A DNA stretch of 64,000 nucleotides from Aureimonas sp. AU20 (GTDB lineage: Bacteria > Pseudomonadota > Alphaproteobacteria > Rhizobiales > Rhizobiaceae). The translations under genes and the position numbers were made by a program. The stretch is taken from assembly GCF_001442755.1 (NCBI RefSeq), contig NZ_CP006367.1:2480001-2544000 (forward strand), read 5' to 3'. The notes beneath the pieces are model-generated. The model did not search any database, had not been told where the DNA came from, and saw only the letters and a list, made by a program, of their open reading frames with translations. Positions 18,703-28,416 of this stretch are shown one piece after another. The stretch's first letter is position 1, and each line of letters starts with the position of its first letter.

Positions 18703-19892
18703 AGGCTGCGGATCCAGCCAAAAGCCAGTTCCTGGATCGCGCCCGCCGCCCGCGCGGCAAACGTACCTTCCGACACGTCCTCTCCGACGAAGACGTCTCG
18801 CTGCAAGGCAGGCTTTCCCTCGATCGTCACGTTCAACGTGCCGATTCGATCGCCTTTGCGCAGAGGCGCCTGCAACGGGCCGTCATATCGCACGGTGGCG
18901 GCAACGAGGTCGGTGCGTTTGCGCGGGATGTAAAGTTCCACCTTGCCATCGACCACTGCTGAAACCTGACCGGCCGTTCCGCCGAAGACCTGCGCCTGAC
19001 CCACTGCCTGACCGGACGCGAAGATCGTGCGCCGCTCGAAATTCGCGTTGGTCCAATCGAACAGGCGCACCGTCTCCTTGGTTCGCGCCGCGTCGCTTTC
19101 GAAACCGAAGAGTGAAAGAACGGTCTGACGACCATCCTTCCCGATCACCCCGACGATCGAATAGCCCTCGCCGTCAGTGAAGCCGGTCGCCAGCCCAGTT
19201 GCGCCGATGCCAAGGCGCAGCAGCGGGTTGCGATTGCGTTGTAGAATGCGGTTCCACTCGAACTCCGGCTCGGCGTAGAGCACCGCCTGCTCGGGATAGG
19301 CCGAGACGATATGACGGCCGAGAAGTGCCATGTCTCGCGCCGAAACGGCCTGCCCCTCGGCCGGCAGACCCGTCGCGTTCACGAAGTGGGAGGCGGTGAG
19401 GCCGAGTTCAGTGGCGCGTCGGTTCATGTGCTCGGCAAAGGCGCGTTCCGAACCTTCCAGGCCTTCCGCAAGGATGATCGCAGCATCGTTGGCGCCCTGA
19501 ATTGCCAAGCCCTTCAACAGCGCGTCCACCGGCACGTTGGAGCGCACTGAAGCAAACATCGTGGCGGTCCGGGATGGTGCGCCGCCGGTGCGCCAGGCAT
19601 GGTCGCTGACGGGATAAGTCGTTTGGGGCTCGATGGCGCCCTTGGCCAGCGCGTCCAGAGCGATGTCGGCAGTCATCAGCTTCGCGAGCGAGGCCGGCGC
19701 GAAGCCCTGATCGCCGTTTTTCTCCAGAAGAATGCTGCCAGTTTCGACATCCAGGACATAGGCGCTGCGCGCTGCCGTGTCGGTAAAGAACGGGGCGTCC
19801 GGCCCTTGGGCCTGCGCGGGACCGTTAGCTGCCGCAAGTATGCCGGCGGCAAGCAGCGACGCGGCCAACGCTCGATAGATCGGCTCCGGCAT
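18699..19892 (-). CDS. dacA: D-alanyl-D-alanine carboxypeptidase family protein with altered active-site motifs
   Basis: 397 residues from the ATG at 19890-19892, with a signal peptide ending near AAANGPAQAQ. The SxxK motif is S68-L-A-K71. The SxN motif reads G133-A-N135 and the KTG motif reads A235-T-G237, so two of three PBP5-type catalytic motifs are changed. A C-terminal PBP5-like beta domain follows. The family trims pentapeptide stems in the periplasm; activity here is doubtful. The frame continues upstream to 20132, but that overlaps rlpA. Other in-frame ATGs are at 19916 and 19931; a GAGG stands three bases before the chosen one. Confidence 0.85.
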   Translation of the reverse strand: MPEPIYRALAASLLAAGILAAANGPAQAQGPDAPFFTDTAARSAYVLDVETGSILLEKNGDQGFAPASLAKLMTADIALDALAKGAIEPQTTYPVSDHAWRTGGAPSRTATMFASVRSNVPVDALLKGLAIQGANDAAIILAEGLEGSERAFAEHMNRRATELGLTASHFVNATGLPAEGQAVSARDMALLGRHIVSAYPEQAVLYAEPEFEWNRILQRNRNPLLRLGIGATGLATGFTDGEGYSIVGVIGKDGRQTVLSLFGFESDAARTKETVRLFDWTNANFERRTIFASGQAVGQAQVFGGTAGQVSAVVDGKVELYIPRKRTDLVAATVRYDGPLQAPLRKGDRIGTLNVTIEGKPALQRDVFVGEDVSEGTFAARAAGAIQELAFGWIRSL

Positions 19893-19971
19893 ACACCTCA
19901 AGGAGTCGAGGGGCATGGAAGCGAACGGCATGGAGGAACGATCGAAGCGGGCGAATGCAATCCCCTGCAGC

Positions 19972-21150
19972 TCACTCGTCCCGTAGGGCGAAGGCATCCT
20001 TGAAACCGGCAGACCAAAGGCGGCGCAGACCGACATCGATGCTCTGCCCCTCGGCCACCACCAGCGCGAAGGACGATCCCTCCGCGCTTTTCTGCTCGAC
20101 AATCTCGCCATAGCCAGCCGCCGCGTTCTCAAGCGCCATCAGTTGGGAGATATCATCGACCCGACCGATTTCGATACGGTTGCTGGGCGCGTCATTCGGC
20201 GCGATCGCGGCAATCGCCCGCATCGCGTCGGACGACAGACCGAGCGACTTGGCGTAAGACATCGTGATCTTCGGCATGGACACGCCCGGCGGCGTCGCGG
20301 CGTCGTAGGTGTCGATGAGGTCCTCGATGGAGGATGGCTTGGGCGCGCTCTTCGCCACCGCCTTGGGGACCGGACGCACCAGAGGCTTGGTCGCAACCTC
20401 TGCCGGCTGTTCCTGCCTGCGCGGGCTGAAGGCTGCGGTAAGAAAGGACGGCCAAACCGACTCGCTCTTCGAGGCCACCATGACGCCAGACGAGAGCCCG
20501 GCATCCTCCGGCTTCACGGTACCAGGATGGTACGAGGCCATAAGGACTTTCGTGTCGTCGCCTTCCAGCGGGGCTCGGCCGACATATTCGACCTTCACAT
20601 CGGCAATGCCGTCCTGCTGAAAGCCCAGAAGCTGGGCTGCGCGCGAGGAGACATCCATCACCCGATCATGGACATAGGGGCCGCGATCGTTGACGCGCAC
20701 CATGACGGAGGCGCCGGTCTTTCGGTTGGTCACACGGGCGTAGGACGGCAGGGGGAAGGTCGGATGCGCGGCCGACAGATGATACATGTCGTAGATTTCG
20801 CCATTGGCCGTCAGACGGCCATGGAAATTCGCGCCGTACCAGGACGCGGTGCCGGACTTCACGTAGCCCGGCTCTTCCTTGGGATAATACCATTTGCCCT
20901 TGACCATGTAGGGCTTGCCGGTCTGATCGCGGCCGCCGCCCTTGGGCACGGTCTTGGACCGCGTCATCCGCGGGCTCGCCTTAACGCCGAAGATGCTCGA
21001 GCTGAAGATCGGCGCATCGTCCTCCGGCGCCAGCTCCTCATGGGTCGAAGACGAGGTCGACTGACAGGCCGACAGGGTCAAGCCGACAACGCAGACCGTC
21101 GAGACGAGCAGGACCTTCCGGCCGCGACACGTGGCTTCGGTTTTGATCAT
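19972..21150 (-). CDS. rlpA: RlpA-family septal ring lytic transglycosylase lipoprotein
   Basis: 392 residues. A lipoprotein signal peptide ends at the lipobox LSAC. The double-psi beta-barrel domain has SGTASWYG, HPTFPLPSYARVTN and VRVNDRGPY with the catalytic Asp. A low-complexity Ala/Pro-rich linker leads to a C-terminal region that looks like a divergent SPOR domain (IGRVDDISQLMALENAAAG to GLRRLWSAGFKDAF). RlpA proteins cleave denuded glycan at division sites. I start at the ATG at 21148-21150; a TTG precedes it. Confidence 0.88.
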   Translation of the reverse strand: MIKTEATCRGRKVLLVSTVCVVGLTLSACQSTSSSTHEELAPEDDAPIFSSSIFGVKASPRMTRSKTVPKGGGRDQTGKPYMVKGKWYYPKEEPGYVKSGTASWYGANFHGRLTANGEIYDMYHLSAAHPTFPLPSYARVTNRKTGASVMVRVNDRGPYVHDRVMDVSSRAAQLLGFQQDGIADVKVEYVGRAPLEGDDTKVLMASYHPGTVKPEDAGLSSGVMVASKSESVWPSFLTAAFSPRRQEQPAEVATKPLVRPVPKAVAKSAPKPSSIEDLIDTYDAATPPGVSMPKITMSYAKSLGLSSDAMRAIAAIAPNDAPSNRIEIGRVDDISQLMALENAAAGYGEIVEQKSAEGSSFALVVAEGQSIDVGLRRLWSAGFKDAFALRDE

Positions 21151-21170
21151 CAAAACTCATGTCCCCCAAA

Positions 21171-21190
21171 GGGTGCTTCGCGCCGCACCC
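21171..21190 (-). promoter_or_regulatory. rlpA leader hairpin
   Basis: GGGTGC (21171-21176) and GCACCC (21185-21190) form a six-bp stem around an eight-base loop, 20 bp upstream of the rlpA start and within its probable leader. It has no T-run. The remaining gap to tgt (21191-21365) is AT-rich around 21210-21260 and probably holds the rlpA promoter, though I cannot define boxes. Confidence 0.3.
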
Positions 21191-21365
21191 AGATGCTTCC
21201 CTATTCCCTCACCCTAAAAACTTACGAAGAATTTAAGATGGCGATCAAGTTGTCTCGTTCGCAATCAAGGGATGGCGGTCGGTTTCGCGACGATAGGACG
21301 AGTTTATCCCCAGATCATTGGCGAGGCAGGGTCGTTTCACGGGCTTGGGAAGCGGTGCAAACCGT

Positions 21366-22505
21366 TCAGGCAGCCTTGCGGGCAGCTTCCCCACGCGTCC
21401 ATCGCTCGGTGGTCTCGGCGGCGAAGTCGTCGAAGTGCCCTTCTTCGATCGCCAATCGCATGCCCGCCATAAGCCGCTGATAATACGCGAGATTGTTCCA
21501 AGTCAGGAGCATTCCAGCCAAGGCTTCGTCGGCGCGAACGAGGTGATGCAGATAGGCGCGGGAGTAATCACGGGTTGCGGGACAGTCGGACGTATCGTCC
21601 AGCGGGCGTGGATCTTCAGCATGCCGTGCGTTCTTCAGATTGACGCGTCCGTCGCGCGTGAAGGCCAGACCATGCCGACCCGCCCGCGTCGGCATGACGC
21701 AATCGAACATGTCGATTCCCCGCGCCACGGACTGAAGAATGTCGTCCGGCGTACCGACGCCCATGAGATAGCGAGGCTTCTCCGTTGGAAGGGACGGCAG
21801 AGTTTCTTGAAGCGTTTCCAGCATGACAGCTTGCGGCTCGCCGACCGCCAGACCGCCCACCGCGTAGCCCTTGAGATTCATCGCCGCCAGACGCTCGGCC
21901 GATCGAATGCGCAGATCCGGCTGGTCGCCGCCCTGAACGATGCCGAACATGGCCTTGCCCGGCTGGTTGCCGAAGGCGACGGCGGAGCGCTCGGCCCAGC
22001 GCAGAGAAAGCTCCATGGCCCGCTCGATTTCGCTACGCTCGGCCGGCAAGCGAATGCATTCGTCGAGTTGCATCTGGATGTCGGCATCCAGCAGCCCCTG
22101 AATCTCGATCGAGCGCTCCGGGCTGAGGTCATGCACCGAGCCGTCGACATGCGAGCGGAACGTGACGCCCTTCTCGCTCATCTTCCGCAGGCTCGACAAC
22201 GACATGATCTGGAAGCCGCCGGAATCGGTGAGGATCGGAAAGGGCCAGCGGGCGAACTCGTGCAAGCCGCCGAGGCGCGCCACGCGCTCCGCCCCAGGCC
22301 GGAGCATCAGATGATAGGTGTTGCCGAGGATGATATCGGAGCCGAGCTCGTGCACCTGGTCGAGATACATGGCCTTGACCGTGCCGGCTGTTCCCACCGG
22401 CATGAAGGCCGGCGTGCGGATCGTCCCGCGCGGCATGGTGATCTCGCCGCGACGCGCCTTGCCGTCGGTCGCCAGAAGCCGAAATCCGAATTCATTCGTG
22501 GTCAT
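21366..22505 (-). CDS. tgt: queuine tRNA-ribosyltransferase with incomplete zinc site
   Basis: 379 residues. It exchanges guanine 34 for preQ1 in GUN-anticodon tRNAs. TDSGGFQ (Asp94), GGLAVGE and FDCVMPTR with nucleophile Asp268 are intact. The zinc module is not: where family members have C-x-C-x2-C followed by His, this protein has S306-D-C308-P-A-T311 and Asn337 (TWNN). Only one of the four ligands remains. The start ATG overlaps the queA stop (ATGA), so the two enzymes of queuosine synthesis are coupled. Confidence 0.93.
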   Translation of the reverse strand: MTTNEFGFRLLATDGKARRGEITMPRGTIRTPAFMPVGTAGTVKAMYLDQVHELGSDIILGNTYHLMLRPGAERVARLGGLHEFARWPFPILTDSGGFQIMSLSSLRKMSEKGVTFRSHVDGSVHDLSPERSIEIQGLLDADIQMQLDECIRLPAERSEIERAMELSLRWAERSAVAFGNQPGKAMFGIVQGGDQPDLRIRSAERLAAMNLKGYAVGGLAVGEPQAVMLETLQETLPSLPTEKPRYLMGVGTPDDILQSVARGIDMFDCVMPTRAGRHGLAFTRDGRVNLKNARHAEDPRPLDDTSDCPATRDYSRAYLHHLVRADEALAGMLLTWNNLAYYQRLMAGMRLAIEEGHFDDFAAETTERWTRGEAARKAA

Positions 22506-23584
22506 GAAACTGCCTTCGGACGCTCCAGCAGGCAGGCGTCACCATAGGAATAGAAGCGATAGCCCGTCTCGATCGCATGGGCATAGGCGTGTCTCATGCG
22601 ATCCAGCCCGCTGAATGCGGAGACGAGCATGAAGAGCGTCGAGCGCGGCAAATGGAAATTGGTCAGCAGCGCGTCGACCGCGCGGAACTCGTAGCCCGGC
22701 GTGATGAAAATGTCGGTCGCCGCATGGAAGGGTTCGATCCGGCCACTTTCCGCCGCGCTCTCCAGAACGCGCAGCGAAGTCGTGCCGACAGCCACGATCC
22801 GCCGGCCCGCGTCCCGGGCCGCCGAAAGGCGCCGGGCGGTACCGGGGTCGATCGAACCGAATTCGTGATGCATGCGGTGGGCCAACGTGTCCTCGGCCTT
22901 CACCGGCAGAAAGGTCCCTGCCCCGACATGCAGCGTCACATACTCGAAGCCGACCCCCGCAGACGCCAGGGATTCGAGAAGCTCCGGCGTGAAATGCAGG
23001 CCTGCCGTCGGCGCAGCGACAGCGCCGTCATGCTTGGCATAGATGGTCTGGTAGTCGGCCCGGTCCTGCTCGTCTTCCGGTCGCTTGGACGCGATATAGG
23101 GCGGCAGCGGCAGATGGCCGACACTCGCAATGGCCGCGTCCAGCTCCGGCCCCGAACTGTCGAAGCGCAGCACCGTCTCGCCGCCATCGCCCCGTTCTTC
23201 GACCTCGGAGCGCAGCGTGGTACCGTCCGCGCCTTGGAAGGTGATGCGATCGCCGACCGATACGCGCTTGGCCGGACGCACGAATGCGGCCCAGCGCCCC
23301 GCGTCGAGCCGCATGTGAAGCGTCGCCTCGATCTGCGCGACACCTTGACCTGCCGGCAGCCCTTCGCGCCGGCGCTCGCCGTTCAACCGCGCAGGAATGA
23401 CGCGAGTGTCGTTGAAGACGAGAACGTCGCCGGCGCGTAGCAAGGACGGAAGATCGGCGATGCGACGATCACCCAGCCCGCCCGAAGCCGGGACATGAAG
23501 AAGGCGCGCCGATTCGCGCGGAAGAGCGGGTCGCAGGGCGATCCGCTCTTCCGGTAGGTCGAAATCGAAAAGATCGACCCGCAT
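22502..23584 (-). CDS. queA: S-adenosylmethionine:tRNA ribosyltransferase-isomerase
   Basis: 360 residues, full length. It transfers and rearranges the ribosyl group of SAM onto preQ1-tRNA to make epoxyqueuosine. Family signatures include [22 protein letters not shown] near the N-terminus, [22 protein letters not shown] and [11 protein letters not shown]. The ATG at 23582-23584 lies 12 bases after the stop of the cyclophilin gene, so all of 24067-21366 may be one transcript. Confidence 0.95.
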   Translation of the reverse strand: MRVDLFDFDLPEERIALRPALPRESARLLHVPASGGLGDRRIADLPSLLRAGDVLVFNDTRVIPARLNGERRREGLPAGQGVAQIEATLHMRLDAGRWAAFVRPAKRVSVGDRITFQGADGTTLRSEVEERGDGGETVLRFDSSGPELDAAIASVGHLPLPPYIASKRPEDEQDRADYQTIYAKHDGAVAAPTAGLHFTPELLESLASAGVGFEYVTLHVGAGTFLPVKAEDTLAHRMHHEFGSIDPGTARRLSAARDAGRRIVAVGTTSLRVLESAAESGRIEPFHAATDIFITPGYEFRAVDALLTNFHLPRSTLFMLVSAFSGLDRMRHAYAHAIETGYRFYSYGDACLLERPKAVS

Positions 23585-23596
23585 CCCGCCCGAACC

Positions 23597-24067
23597 TTAG
23601 AGGTCGGCGGCGACGCGTGCGGTGGTGATCGAGTCCGGGTCGCGAACCGGCTCGCCGCGCTTGATCTGGTCGATCGCGTCCATGCCCTCGATCACCTCGC
23701 CCCAGACCGAATACTGGCGGTCCAGCCAAGGCGCGCGCTCGAAGCAGATGAAGAACTGCGAGTTGGCCGAGTTCGGGTTCGCCGTGCGAGCCGCCGAAAC
23801 AGTGCCGCGCTTGTGCGGCTCGGCCGAGAACTCGGCCTTGAGGTCGGGCTTGGACGACCCACCTGTGCCGGTGCCGGTCGGATCGCCGGTCTGCGCCATG
23901 AACCCGTCGATCACGCGGTGGAACACCACGCCATCGTAGAACTTCTCGCGAGCGAGTTCCTTCACGCGGGCGACATGGCCCGGGGCCAGGTCCGGCCGGA
24001 GCTTGATGACCACACGGCCCTTGGTGGTTTCGAGGACGAGGGTGTCTTCCGGGTTTTCGAAGGTCAT
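23597..24067 (-). CDS. ppiB: cytoplasmic peptidyl-prolyl cis-trans isomerase (cyclophilin)
   Basis: 156 residues and no signal peptide. Cyclophilin signatures are FHRVIDGFMAQTGDPTGTGTGG, SANSQFFIC and the YSVWGEVIEGMD segment. The ATG at 24065-24067 follows AGGAGG at good spacing; the frame runs further upstream without family similarity. It is the cytoplasmic member of a tandem pair with the exported cyclophilin directly upstream. The two share most of the catalytic core. Confidence 0.93.
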   Translation of the reverse strand: MTFENPEDTLVLETTKGRVVIKLRPDLAPGHVARVKELAREKFYDGVVFHRVIDGFMAQTGDPTGTGTGGSSKPDLKAEFSAEPHKRGTVSAARTANPNSANSQFFICFERAPWLDRQYSVWGEVIEGMDAIDQIKRGEPVRDPDSITTARVAADL

Positions 24068-24166
24068 GCCTTCCTCCTGGTCAAACGACGAATGGCCTGG
24101 ACCCGCCAGGCCATTCCGATGTGCTTCCTTGGCCGATCCCCCTCGCGCATGCAAGGGGACCGCCGG

Positions 24167-24709
24167 TTACTTCCCGTCGACGACCTTGACGCTGACCATC
24201 TTGTCGGGGTTCGTCACTTGCCCGTTGCGGGCCTCGTCGCCCTTCTTGATCTTGTCGACCACGTCCATGCCCTTAGTCACTTCGCCGACCACGGTGTACT
24301 GGCCGTTCAAGAAGTCGCCGTCACCGAGCATGATGAAGAACTGGGAGTTGGCCGAGTCCGGGTTCTGAGCGCGCGCCATACCGACCGTGCCGCGCTTGAA
24401 CGGCTCCTTGGAAAACTCCGCCTTCAGGTCCGGACGCTTGGAGCCGCCCATGCCTGTGCCCGTCGGGTCGCCGGTCTGCGCCATGAATCCGTCGATCACG
24501 CGGTGGAACACCACGCCGTTGTAGAAGCCTTCGCCGGCGAGCGCCTTGATCTGTTCGACATGCTTGGGCGCGAGATCGGGGCGAAGCTTGACGTCGATCT
24601 CCCCCTTGTCGGTGGTGATCACCATCGTCTCGGCCGCCTGGGCGAGGCTCGGCAGCGCCGAGGAGGCCAGAACCATGGCGGCCAATCCGATCGAGGCAAA
24701 CAACTTCAT
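24167..24709 (-). CDS. ppiA: exported peptidyl-prolyl cis-trans isomerase (cyclophilin)
   Basis: 180 residues. The N-terminus MKLFASIGLAAMVLASSALP followed by SLAQA is a Sec signal peptide, so the enzyme works in the periplasm. The core repeats FHRVIDGFMAQTGDPTGTG and SANSQFFIML, and GDGDFLNGQYTVVGEV is an insertion typical of bacterial periplasmic forms. The ATG at 24707-24709 has GGGAGT upstream. It lies 19 bases after the coaD stop and 99 bases before ppiB. Confidence 0.93.
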   Translation of the reverse strand: MKLFASIGLAAMVLASSALPSLAQAAETMVITTDKGEIDVKLRPDLAPKHVEQIKALAGEGFYNGVVFHRVIDGFMAQTGDPTGTGMGGSKRPDLKAEFSKEPFKRGTVGMARAQNPDSANSQFFIMLGDGDFLNGQYTVVGEVTKGMDVVDKIKKGDEARNGQVTNPDKMVSVKVVDGK

Positions 24710-24728
24710 ACCAAACTCCCTCTTCGGC

Positions 24729-25241
24729 TCAGTGCCGAACGAATTTCTCACGTAGGGCCTCGGCGACCATGGGCGGCACGAAGCCGGAAACGTCGCCGCC
24801 GAGGCCGGCGATCTGACGAACCAATGTGGCCGTTATGGGCCGGGTTTCGATCGAGGCCGGCAGAAACACCGTTCCGATATCGCGGGCCAGGCGGCTGTTC
24901 ATGCCTGAGAGTTGCATCTCGTAATCGACATCGCCGGAGTCGCGAACGCCCCGAATCAAGGACGTGGCGCCATGGCGCCGCGCTTCATCCACCGTCAGCC
25001 CCTGGAAGAAACTGACCTCGATCACGGCGTCTAGGCGTTCGCCCTCGACCACCCGGCGCACCAGGGCCGCCCTCTCGTCCGCGTTGAACAGGGGCGCTTT
25101 CCCCGGATGCACGCCGATCGCGACCACGATGCGGTCGAAGAGGTGCGAGGCCTGCGTCAGAATGTCGAGATGGCCATTCGTCATCGGATCGAATGAGCCG
25201 GCGAAAAGACCAGTCCGGCGTGTTCGCCGCTCGCTAACCAT
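24729..25241 (-). CDS. coaD: phosphopantetheine adenylyltransferase
   Basis: 170 residues. The nucleotidyltransferase motif [16 protein letters not shown] and the later SxxxR-like [12 protein letters not shown] are intact. The enzyme adenylates 4'-phosphopantetheine in coenzyme A synthesis. The ATG at 25239-25241 encodes [16 protein letters not shown]. It heads the run coaD-ppiA-ppiB-queA-tgt, a conserved order in Hyphomicrobiales. Confidence 0.95.
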   Translation of the reverse strand: MVSERRTRRTGLFAGSFDPMTNGHLDILTQASHLFDRIVVAIGVHPGKAPLFNADERAALVRRVVEGERLDAVIEVSFFQGLTVDEARRHGATSLIRGVRDSGDVDYEMQLSGMNSRLARDIGTVFLPASIETRPITATLVRQIAGLGGDVSGFVPPMVAEALREKFVRH

Positions 25242-25420
25242 TGCATCAAACTCCCTGCGATCGGCATCGGCCCGAGGTCATGACTTCGCACTTCGAAAAC
25301 CATTCCGCCATCAGGATGGGCTTCCTCAGAACACGTGGCGAGCAAGAAATCTCGAAGCTGGCCACGTTCAGGGAACGAACTAACAATTTCTTACGTTTTA
25401 GCAGCGAATTCGGAGATATG

Positions 25421-25552
25421 ATGATGCTGGTTTTTGCCCTGTCTCTCGCGATGATCGCTTCTCTGGTCACTGCCACGGCCGTTGCGGTTCATAACGAAGC
25501 CGACAAGTCGCGCGTCAAGATCGCTGCCAAGACGCGTCGCATCCTCCGCTAG
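25421..25552 (+). CDS. possible small single-pass membrane protein
   Basis: About 43 residues. The hydrophobic stretch LVFALSLAMIASLVTATAVAV is followed by a charged tail (HNEADKSRVKIAAKTRRILR), giving a tidy N-in or N-out single-span protein. Three consecutive ATGs occur at 25418, 25421 and 25424. GGAG at 25412-25415 is best spaced for the second or third. The frame is open further upstream, but that part looks non-coding. It lies alone on the plus strand between minus-strand coaD and gyrA, with its stop 27 bp from gyrA's. I recognise no family. Confidence 0.45.
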   Translation: MMLVFALSLAMIASLVTATAVAVHNEADKSRVKIAAKTRRILR

Positions 25553-25579
25553 ACCTTCGCCCCAAAGTAGAGGCGGCGC

Positions 25580-28363
25580 TTACGCGCCGCCATCGTCTTG
25601 GGCACCGTCCGGGGTCTCGTTGTTCTCCACGTCCATGGCAACGATTTCGTCGTCCCCGCCTTGATCCGGTATGCGCTCGACCGAAACGACCTTCTCGCTG
25701 TCGGCGGTATTGAAGATCGTAACGCCCTTCGTCGCACGACCGGCGACGCGGATGCCTTCCACCGGAACGCGGATCATCTGCCCGCGATCGGAGATCAGAA
25801 GGATCTGGTCGCCCGCTTCCACAGGGAAGGCTGCCACCAACTGACCGATGTCGGCCAGACGTGAGACATCAGTGGCTCGAATGCCCTTACCGCCACGTCC
25901 GCTGGTGCGGAACTCGTAGGACGACGAGCGTTTACCGAAGCCGAATTCGCTGAGCGTCAGAACGAATTCCTCCGACGCGCTGAGGAAGGCGTAACGCTCC
26001 GACGAGAGCGACACTTCCTCCACGCCCTCCTCATCCACCATGCTATCTGCAGCCGCCGCCTCGCCTTCGACGGCCCGGCGCATCCGCAGATAGGCGGCGC
26101 GCTCGGCAGCGGTCGCGTCGACATGGCGAAGGATCGCCATGGAAATCAGTCGATCATTCTCGGCAAGGTTCATGCCGCGAACGCCGATCGAGTTGCGCCC
26201 GGCGAAGACGCGGACCTCCGGCACGGAGAAGCGCGTGCACTGGCCGCTGGCCGCAGTCAGAAGCACGTCATCGTTTTCCGAACAGGTCGCAACGGCGAGG
26301 ATCTCGTCCTCCGCTTCTTCGAGCTTCATCGCGATCTTGCCGTTGCGATTCACCTGCAGGAAGTCGGCCAGCTTGTTGCGGCGGACCGTGCCCTTGGTGG
26401 TCGCGAACATGACGTTCAGCTCGGCCGCCTGCTGCTCGTCGTTCGGCAGCGGCAGGATGGAAGTGATGCGCTCGCCCTTCTCCAGCGGCAGCATATTGAC
26501 CAGCGCCTTGCCGCGCGACTGGGGCGTCGCGAGCGGAAGCCGCCAGACCTTCTCCTTGTAGACGATGCCGCGCGAGGAGAAGAAGAGAACCGGCGTGTGC
26601 GTGTTCGCCACGAAGAGACGCGTGACGGAATCCTCGTCGCCCTTCAGCGACATGCCCGACCGGCCCTTTCCGCCGCGCCGCTGGGCTCGGTAGGTGACGA
26701 GCGGCACGCGCTTGATGTAGCCGCCATGGCTGACCGTGACGACCATGTCGTCGCGCGGAATGAGGTCTTCGTCCTCGAGATCCCCGGCGCCTTCCAGAAG
26801 CTCGGTCCGGCGGGGCGTCGCAAACTCGGCCTTCACGGCCGCAAGCTCGTCCTTGATGATCTCTCGGACTCGAACGCGTGAAGAAAGGATTTCGAGGTAT
26901 TCCCGAATCTCGTTTCCGATGCCGTTCAGCTCGTCGCCGATCTCGTCCCGCCCGAGCGCCGTCAGACGCTGCAGACGAAGGTCGAGAATGGCGCGTGCCT
27001 GCGTCTCCGAAAGGCGATAGGTGCCAGCGTCGCTGATCCGGTGTCGAGGATCGTCGATCAAGCGGATCAGGGGCGCCACGTCGCGCGCGTCCCACTCCCG
27101 CTCCATCAGTTGCTCGCGAGCCGTGGCCGGGTCCGGCGCATGGCGAATGAGCTTGATGATCTCGTCGATATTGGCGACGGCGATCGCCAGACCCACTAGG
27201 ACATGTGCCCGCTCGCGCGCCTTACGCAGGAGGTACTTCGTCCGCCTTTGAACCACTTCCTCACGGAAGGACACGAAAGCCGAAAGCATGTCGAGAAGGT
27301 TCAACTGCTCCGGCTTGCCGCCGTTCAGCGCAACCATGTTGGCGCCGAAGGTCGTCTGCAGAGGGGTGAAGCGGTAGAGCTGGTTGAGGATGACGTCGGA
27401 CGACGCGTCCCGCTTCAATTCGACGACGACGCGGTAACCCTCGCGGTCGCTCTCGTCCCGGATGTCGGAGATGCCCTCGATCCGCTTTTCGCGAACCAAA
27501 TCGGCCATCTTCTCGATCATCGTCGCCTTATTCACCTGATAGGGAATCTCGGTGATGACGATGGACTCGCGGTCGCCCCGCATCTGCTCGACATGCACCT
27601 TGCCGCGCATGAGGATGGAGCCGCGACCGGTGGCATAGGCGTTGTTGATCCCCACACGCCCGATCACCAGCGCGCCGGTCGGAAAATCCGGCCCGGGGAT
27701 GAACTCCATCAACTCGTGAAGCGGCAGAGACGGGTTGTCGATCAGCGCCACGCAGCCATCGATCAGCTCGCCCAGATTGTGCGGCGGGATGTTGGTGGCC
27801 ATGCCGACGGCGATGCCGCCCGATCCGTTCAGGAGAAGGTTCGGAACACGCGCGGGGAGCACGACAGGCTCCATCTCGCGCCCGTCGTAATTCTCCTGGA
27901 AATCGACCGTATCCTTGTCGATGTCCGACAGGATCGCGTCGGACACTTTCTGGAGTCGGCATTCGGTGTAGCGCATGGCGGCAGGCGGATCGCCGTCGAT
28001 GGAGCCGAAATTGCCCTGCCCGTTGATCAGCGGCGCCCGAAGCGAGAAGTCCTGCGCCATGCGAACCAAGGCGTCGTAGATCGACGCGTCGCCATGTGGA
28101 TGGAACTTCCCCATCACCTCGCCGACGACGCCGGCGGACTTGCGGAACGACTTGTTGTAGACGAGGCCCATCTCATGCATCGCGTAGAGAACGCGGCGAT
28201 GCACCGGCTTCAATCCGTCCCTCACATCCGGCAACGCACGGCTCACGATGACGCTCATGGCGTAATCGAGATAGGACCGCTGCATTTCCTCGATAATGGA
28301 AACCGGCTCGATGCCGCTTGGCCGCTCGGGCGGCTGATCTTGCTTAGTGTCGGACAAGGACAA
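25580..28363 (-). CDS. gyrA: DNA gyrase subunit A
   Basis: 927 residues. The breakage-reunion domain has the catalytic tyrosine at 132 ([10 protein letters not shown]). The quinolone region reads [12 protein letters not shown], with Ala93 at the E. coli Ser83 position and Asp97 at Asp87. The C-terminal wrapping domain carries the GyrA box QRRGGKG. With GyrB it introduces negative supercoils. No ATG is possible: an in-frame TAA stands eight codons before the first TTG at 28361-28363, and the next Met is too far in. TTG at 28363 or 28357 must therefore start translation. Confidence 0.96.
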   Translation of the reverse strand: MSLSDTKQDQPPERPSGIEPVSIIEEMQRSYLDYAMSVIVSRALPDVRDGLKPVHRRVLYAMHEMGLVYNKSFRKSAGVVGEVMGKFHPHGDASIYDALVRMAQDFSLRAPLINGQGNFGSIDGDPPAAMRYTECRLQKVSDAILSDIDKDTVDFQENYDGREMEPVVLPARVPNLLLNGSGGIAVGMATNIPPHNLGELIDGCVALIDNPSLPLHELMEFIPGPDFPTGALVIGRVGINNAYATGRGSILMRGKVHVEQMRGDRESIVITEIPYQVNKATMIEKMADLVREKRIEGISDIRDESDREGYRVVVELKRDASSDVILNQLYRFTPLQTTFGANMVALNGGKPEQLNLLDMLSAFVSFREEVVQRRTKYLLRKARERAHVLVGLAIAVANIDEIIKLIRHAPDPATAREQLMEREWDARDVAPLIRLIDDPRHRISDAGTYRLSETQARAILDLRLQRLTALGRDEIGDELNGIGNEIREYLEILSSRVRVREIIKDELAAVKAEFATPRRTELLEGAGDLEDEDLIPRDDMVVTVSHGGYIKRVPLVTYRAQRRGGKGRSGMSLKGDEDSVTRLFVANTHTPVLFFSSRGIVYKEKVWRLPLATPQSRGKALVNMLPLEKGERITSILPLPNDEQQAAELNVMFATTKGTVRRNKLADFLQVNRNGKIAMKLEEAEDEILAVATCSENDDVLLTAASGQCTRFSVPEVRVFAGRNSIGVRGMNLAENDRLISMAILRHVDATAAERAAYLRMRRAVEGEAAAADSMVDEEGVEEVSLSSERYAFLSASEEFVLTLSEFGFGKRSSSYEFRTSGRGGKGIRATDVSRLADIGQLVAAFPVEAGDQILLISDRGQMIRVPVEGIRVAGRATKGVTIFNTADSEKVVSVERIPDQGGDDEIVAMDVENNETPDGAQDDGGA

Positions 28364-28387
28364 GTTCCCAAACTCAACGTCGAAGAC

Positions 28388-28416
28388 TTATAGCGTGCCC
28401 AGCCCACACTTGGCAA
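28388..28416 (-). promoter_or_regulatory. gyrA promoter
   Basis: On the minus strand TTGCCA (28411-28416), a 17-bp spacer and CTATAA (28388-28393) make a good housekeeping promoter. Transcription would begin near 28381, leaving a leader of about 18 bases before the TTG start. That leader holds only weak ribosome-site matches (GAG and GGGA). Confidence 0.65.

Noticed and set aside
19893..20132. An 80-residue N-terminal extension of DacA
   Set aside because: It would overlap rlpA, lacks similarity, and would bury the signal peptide.
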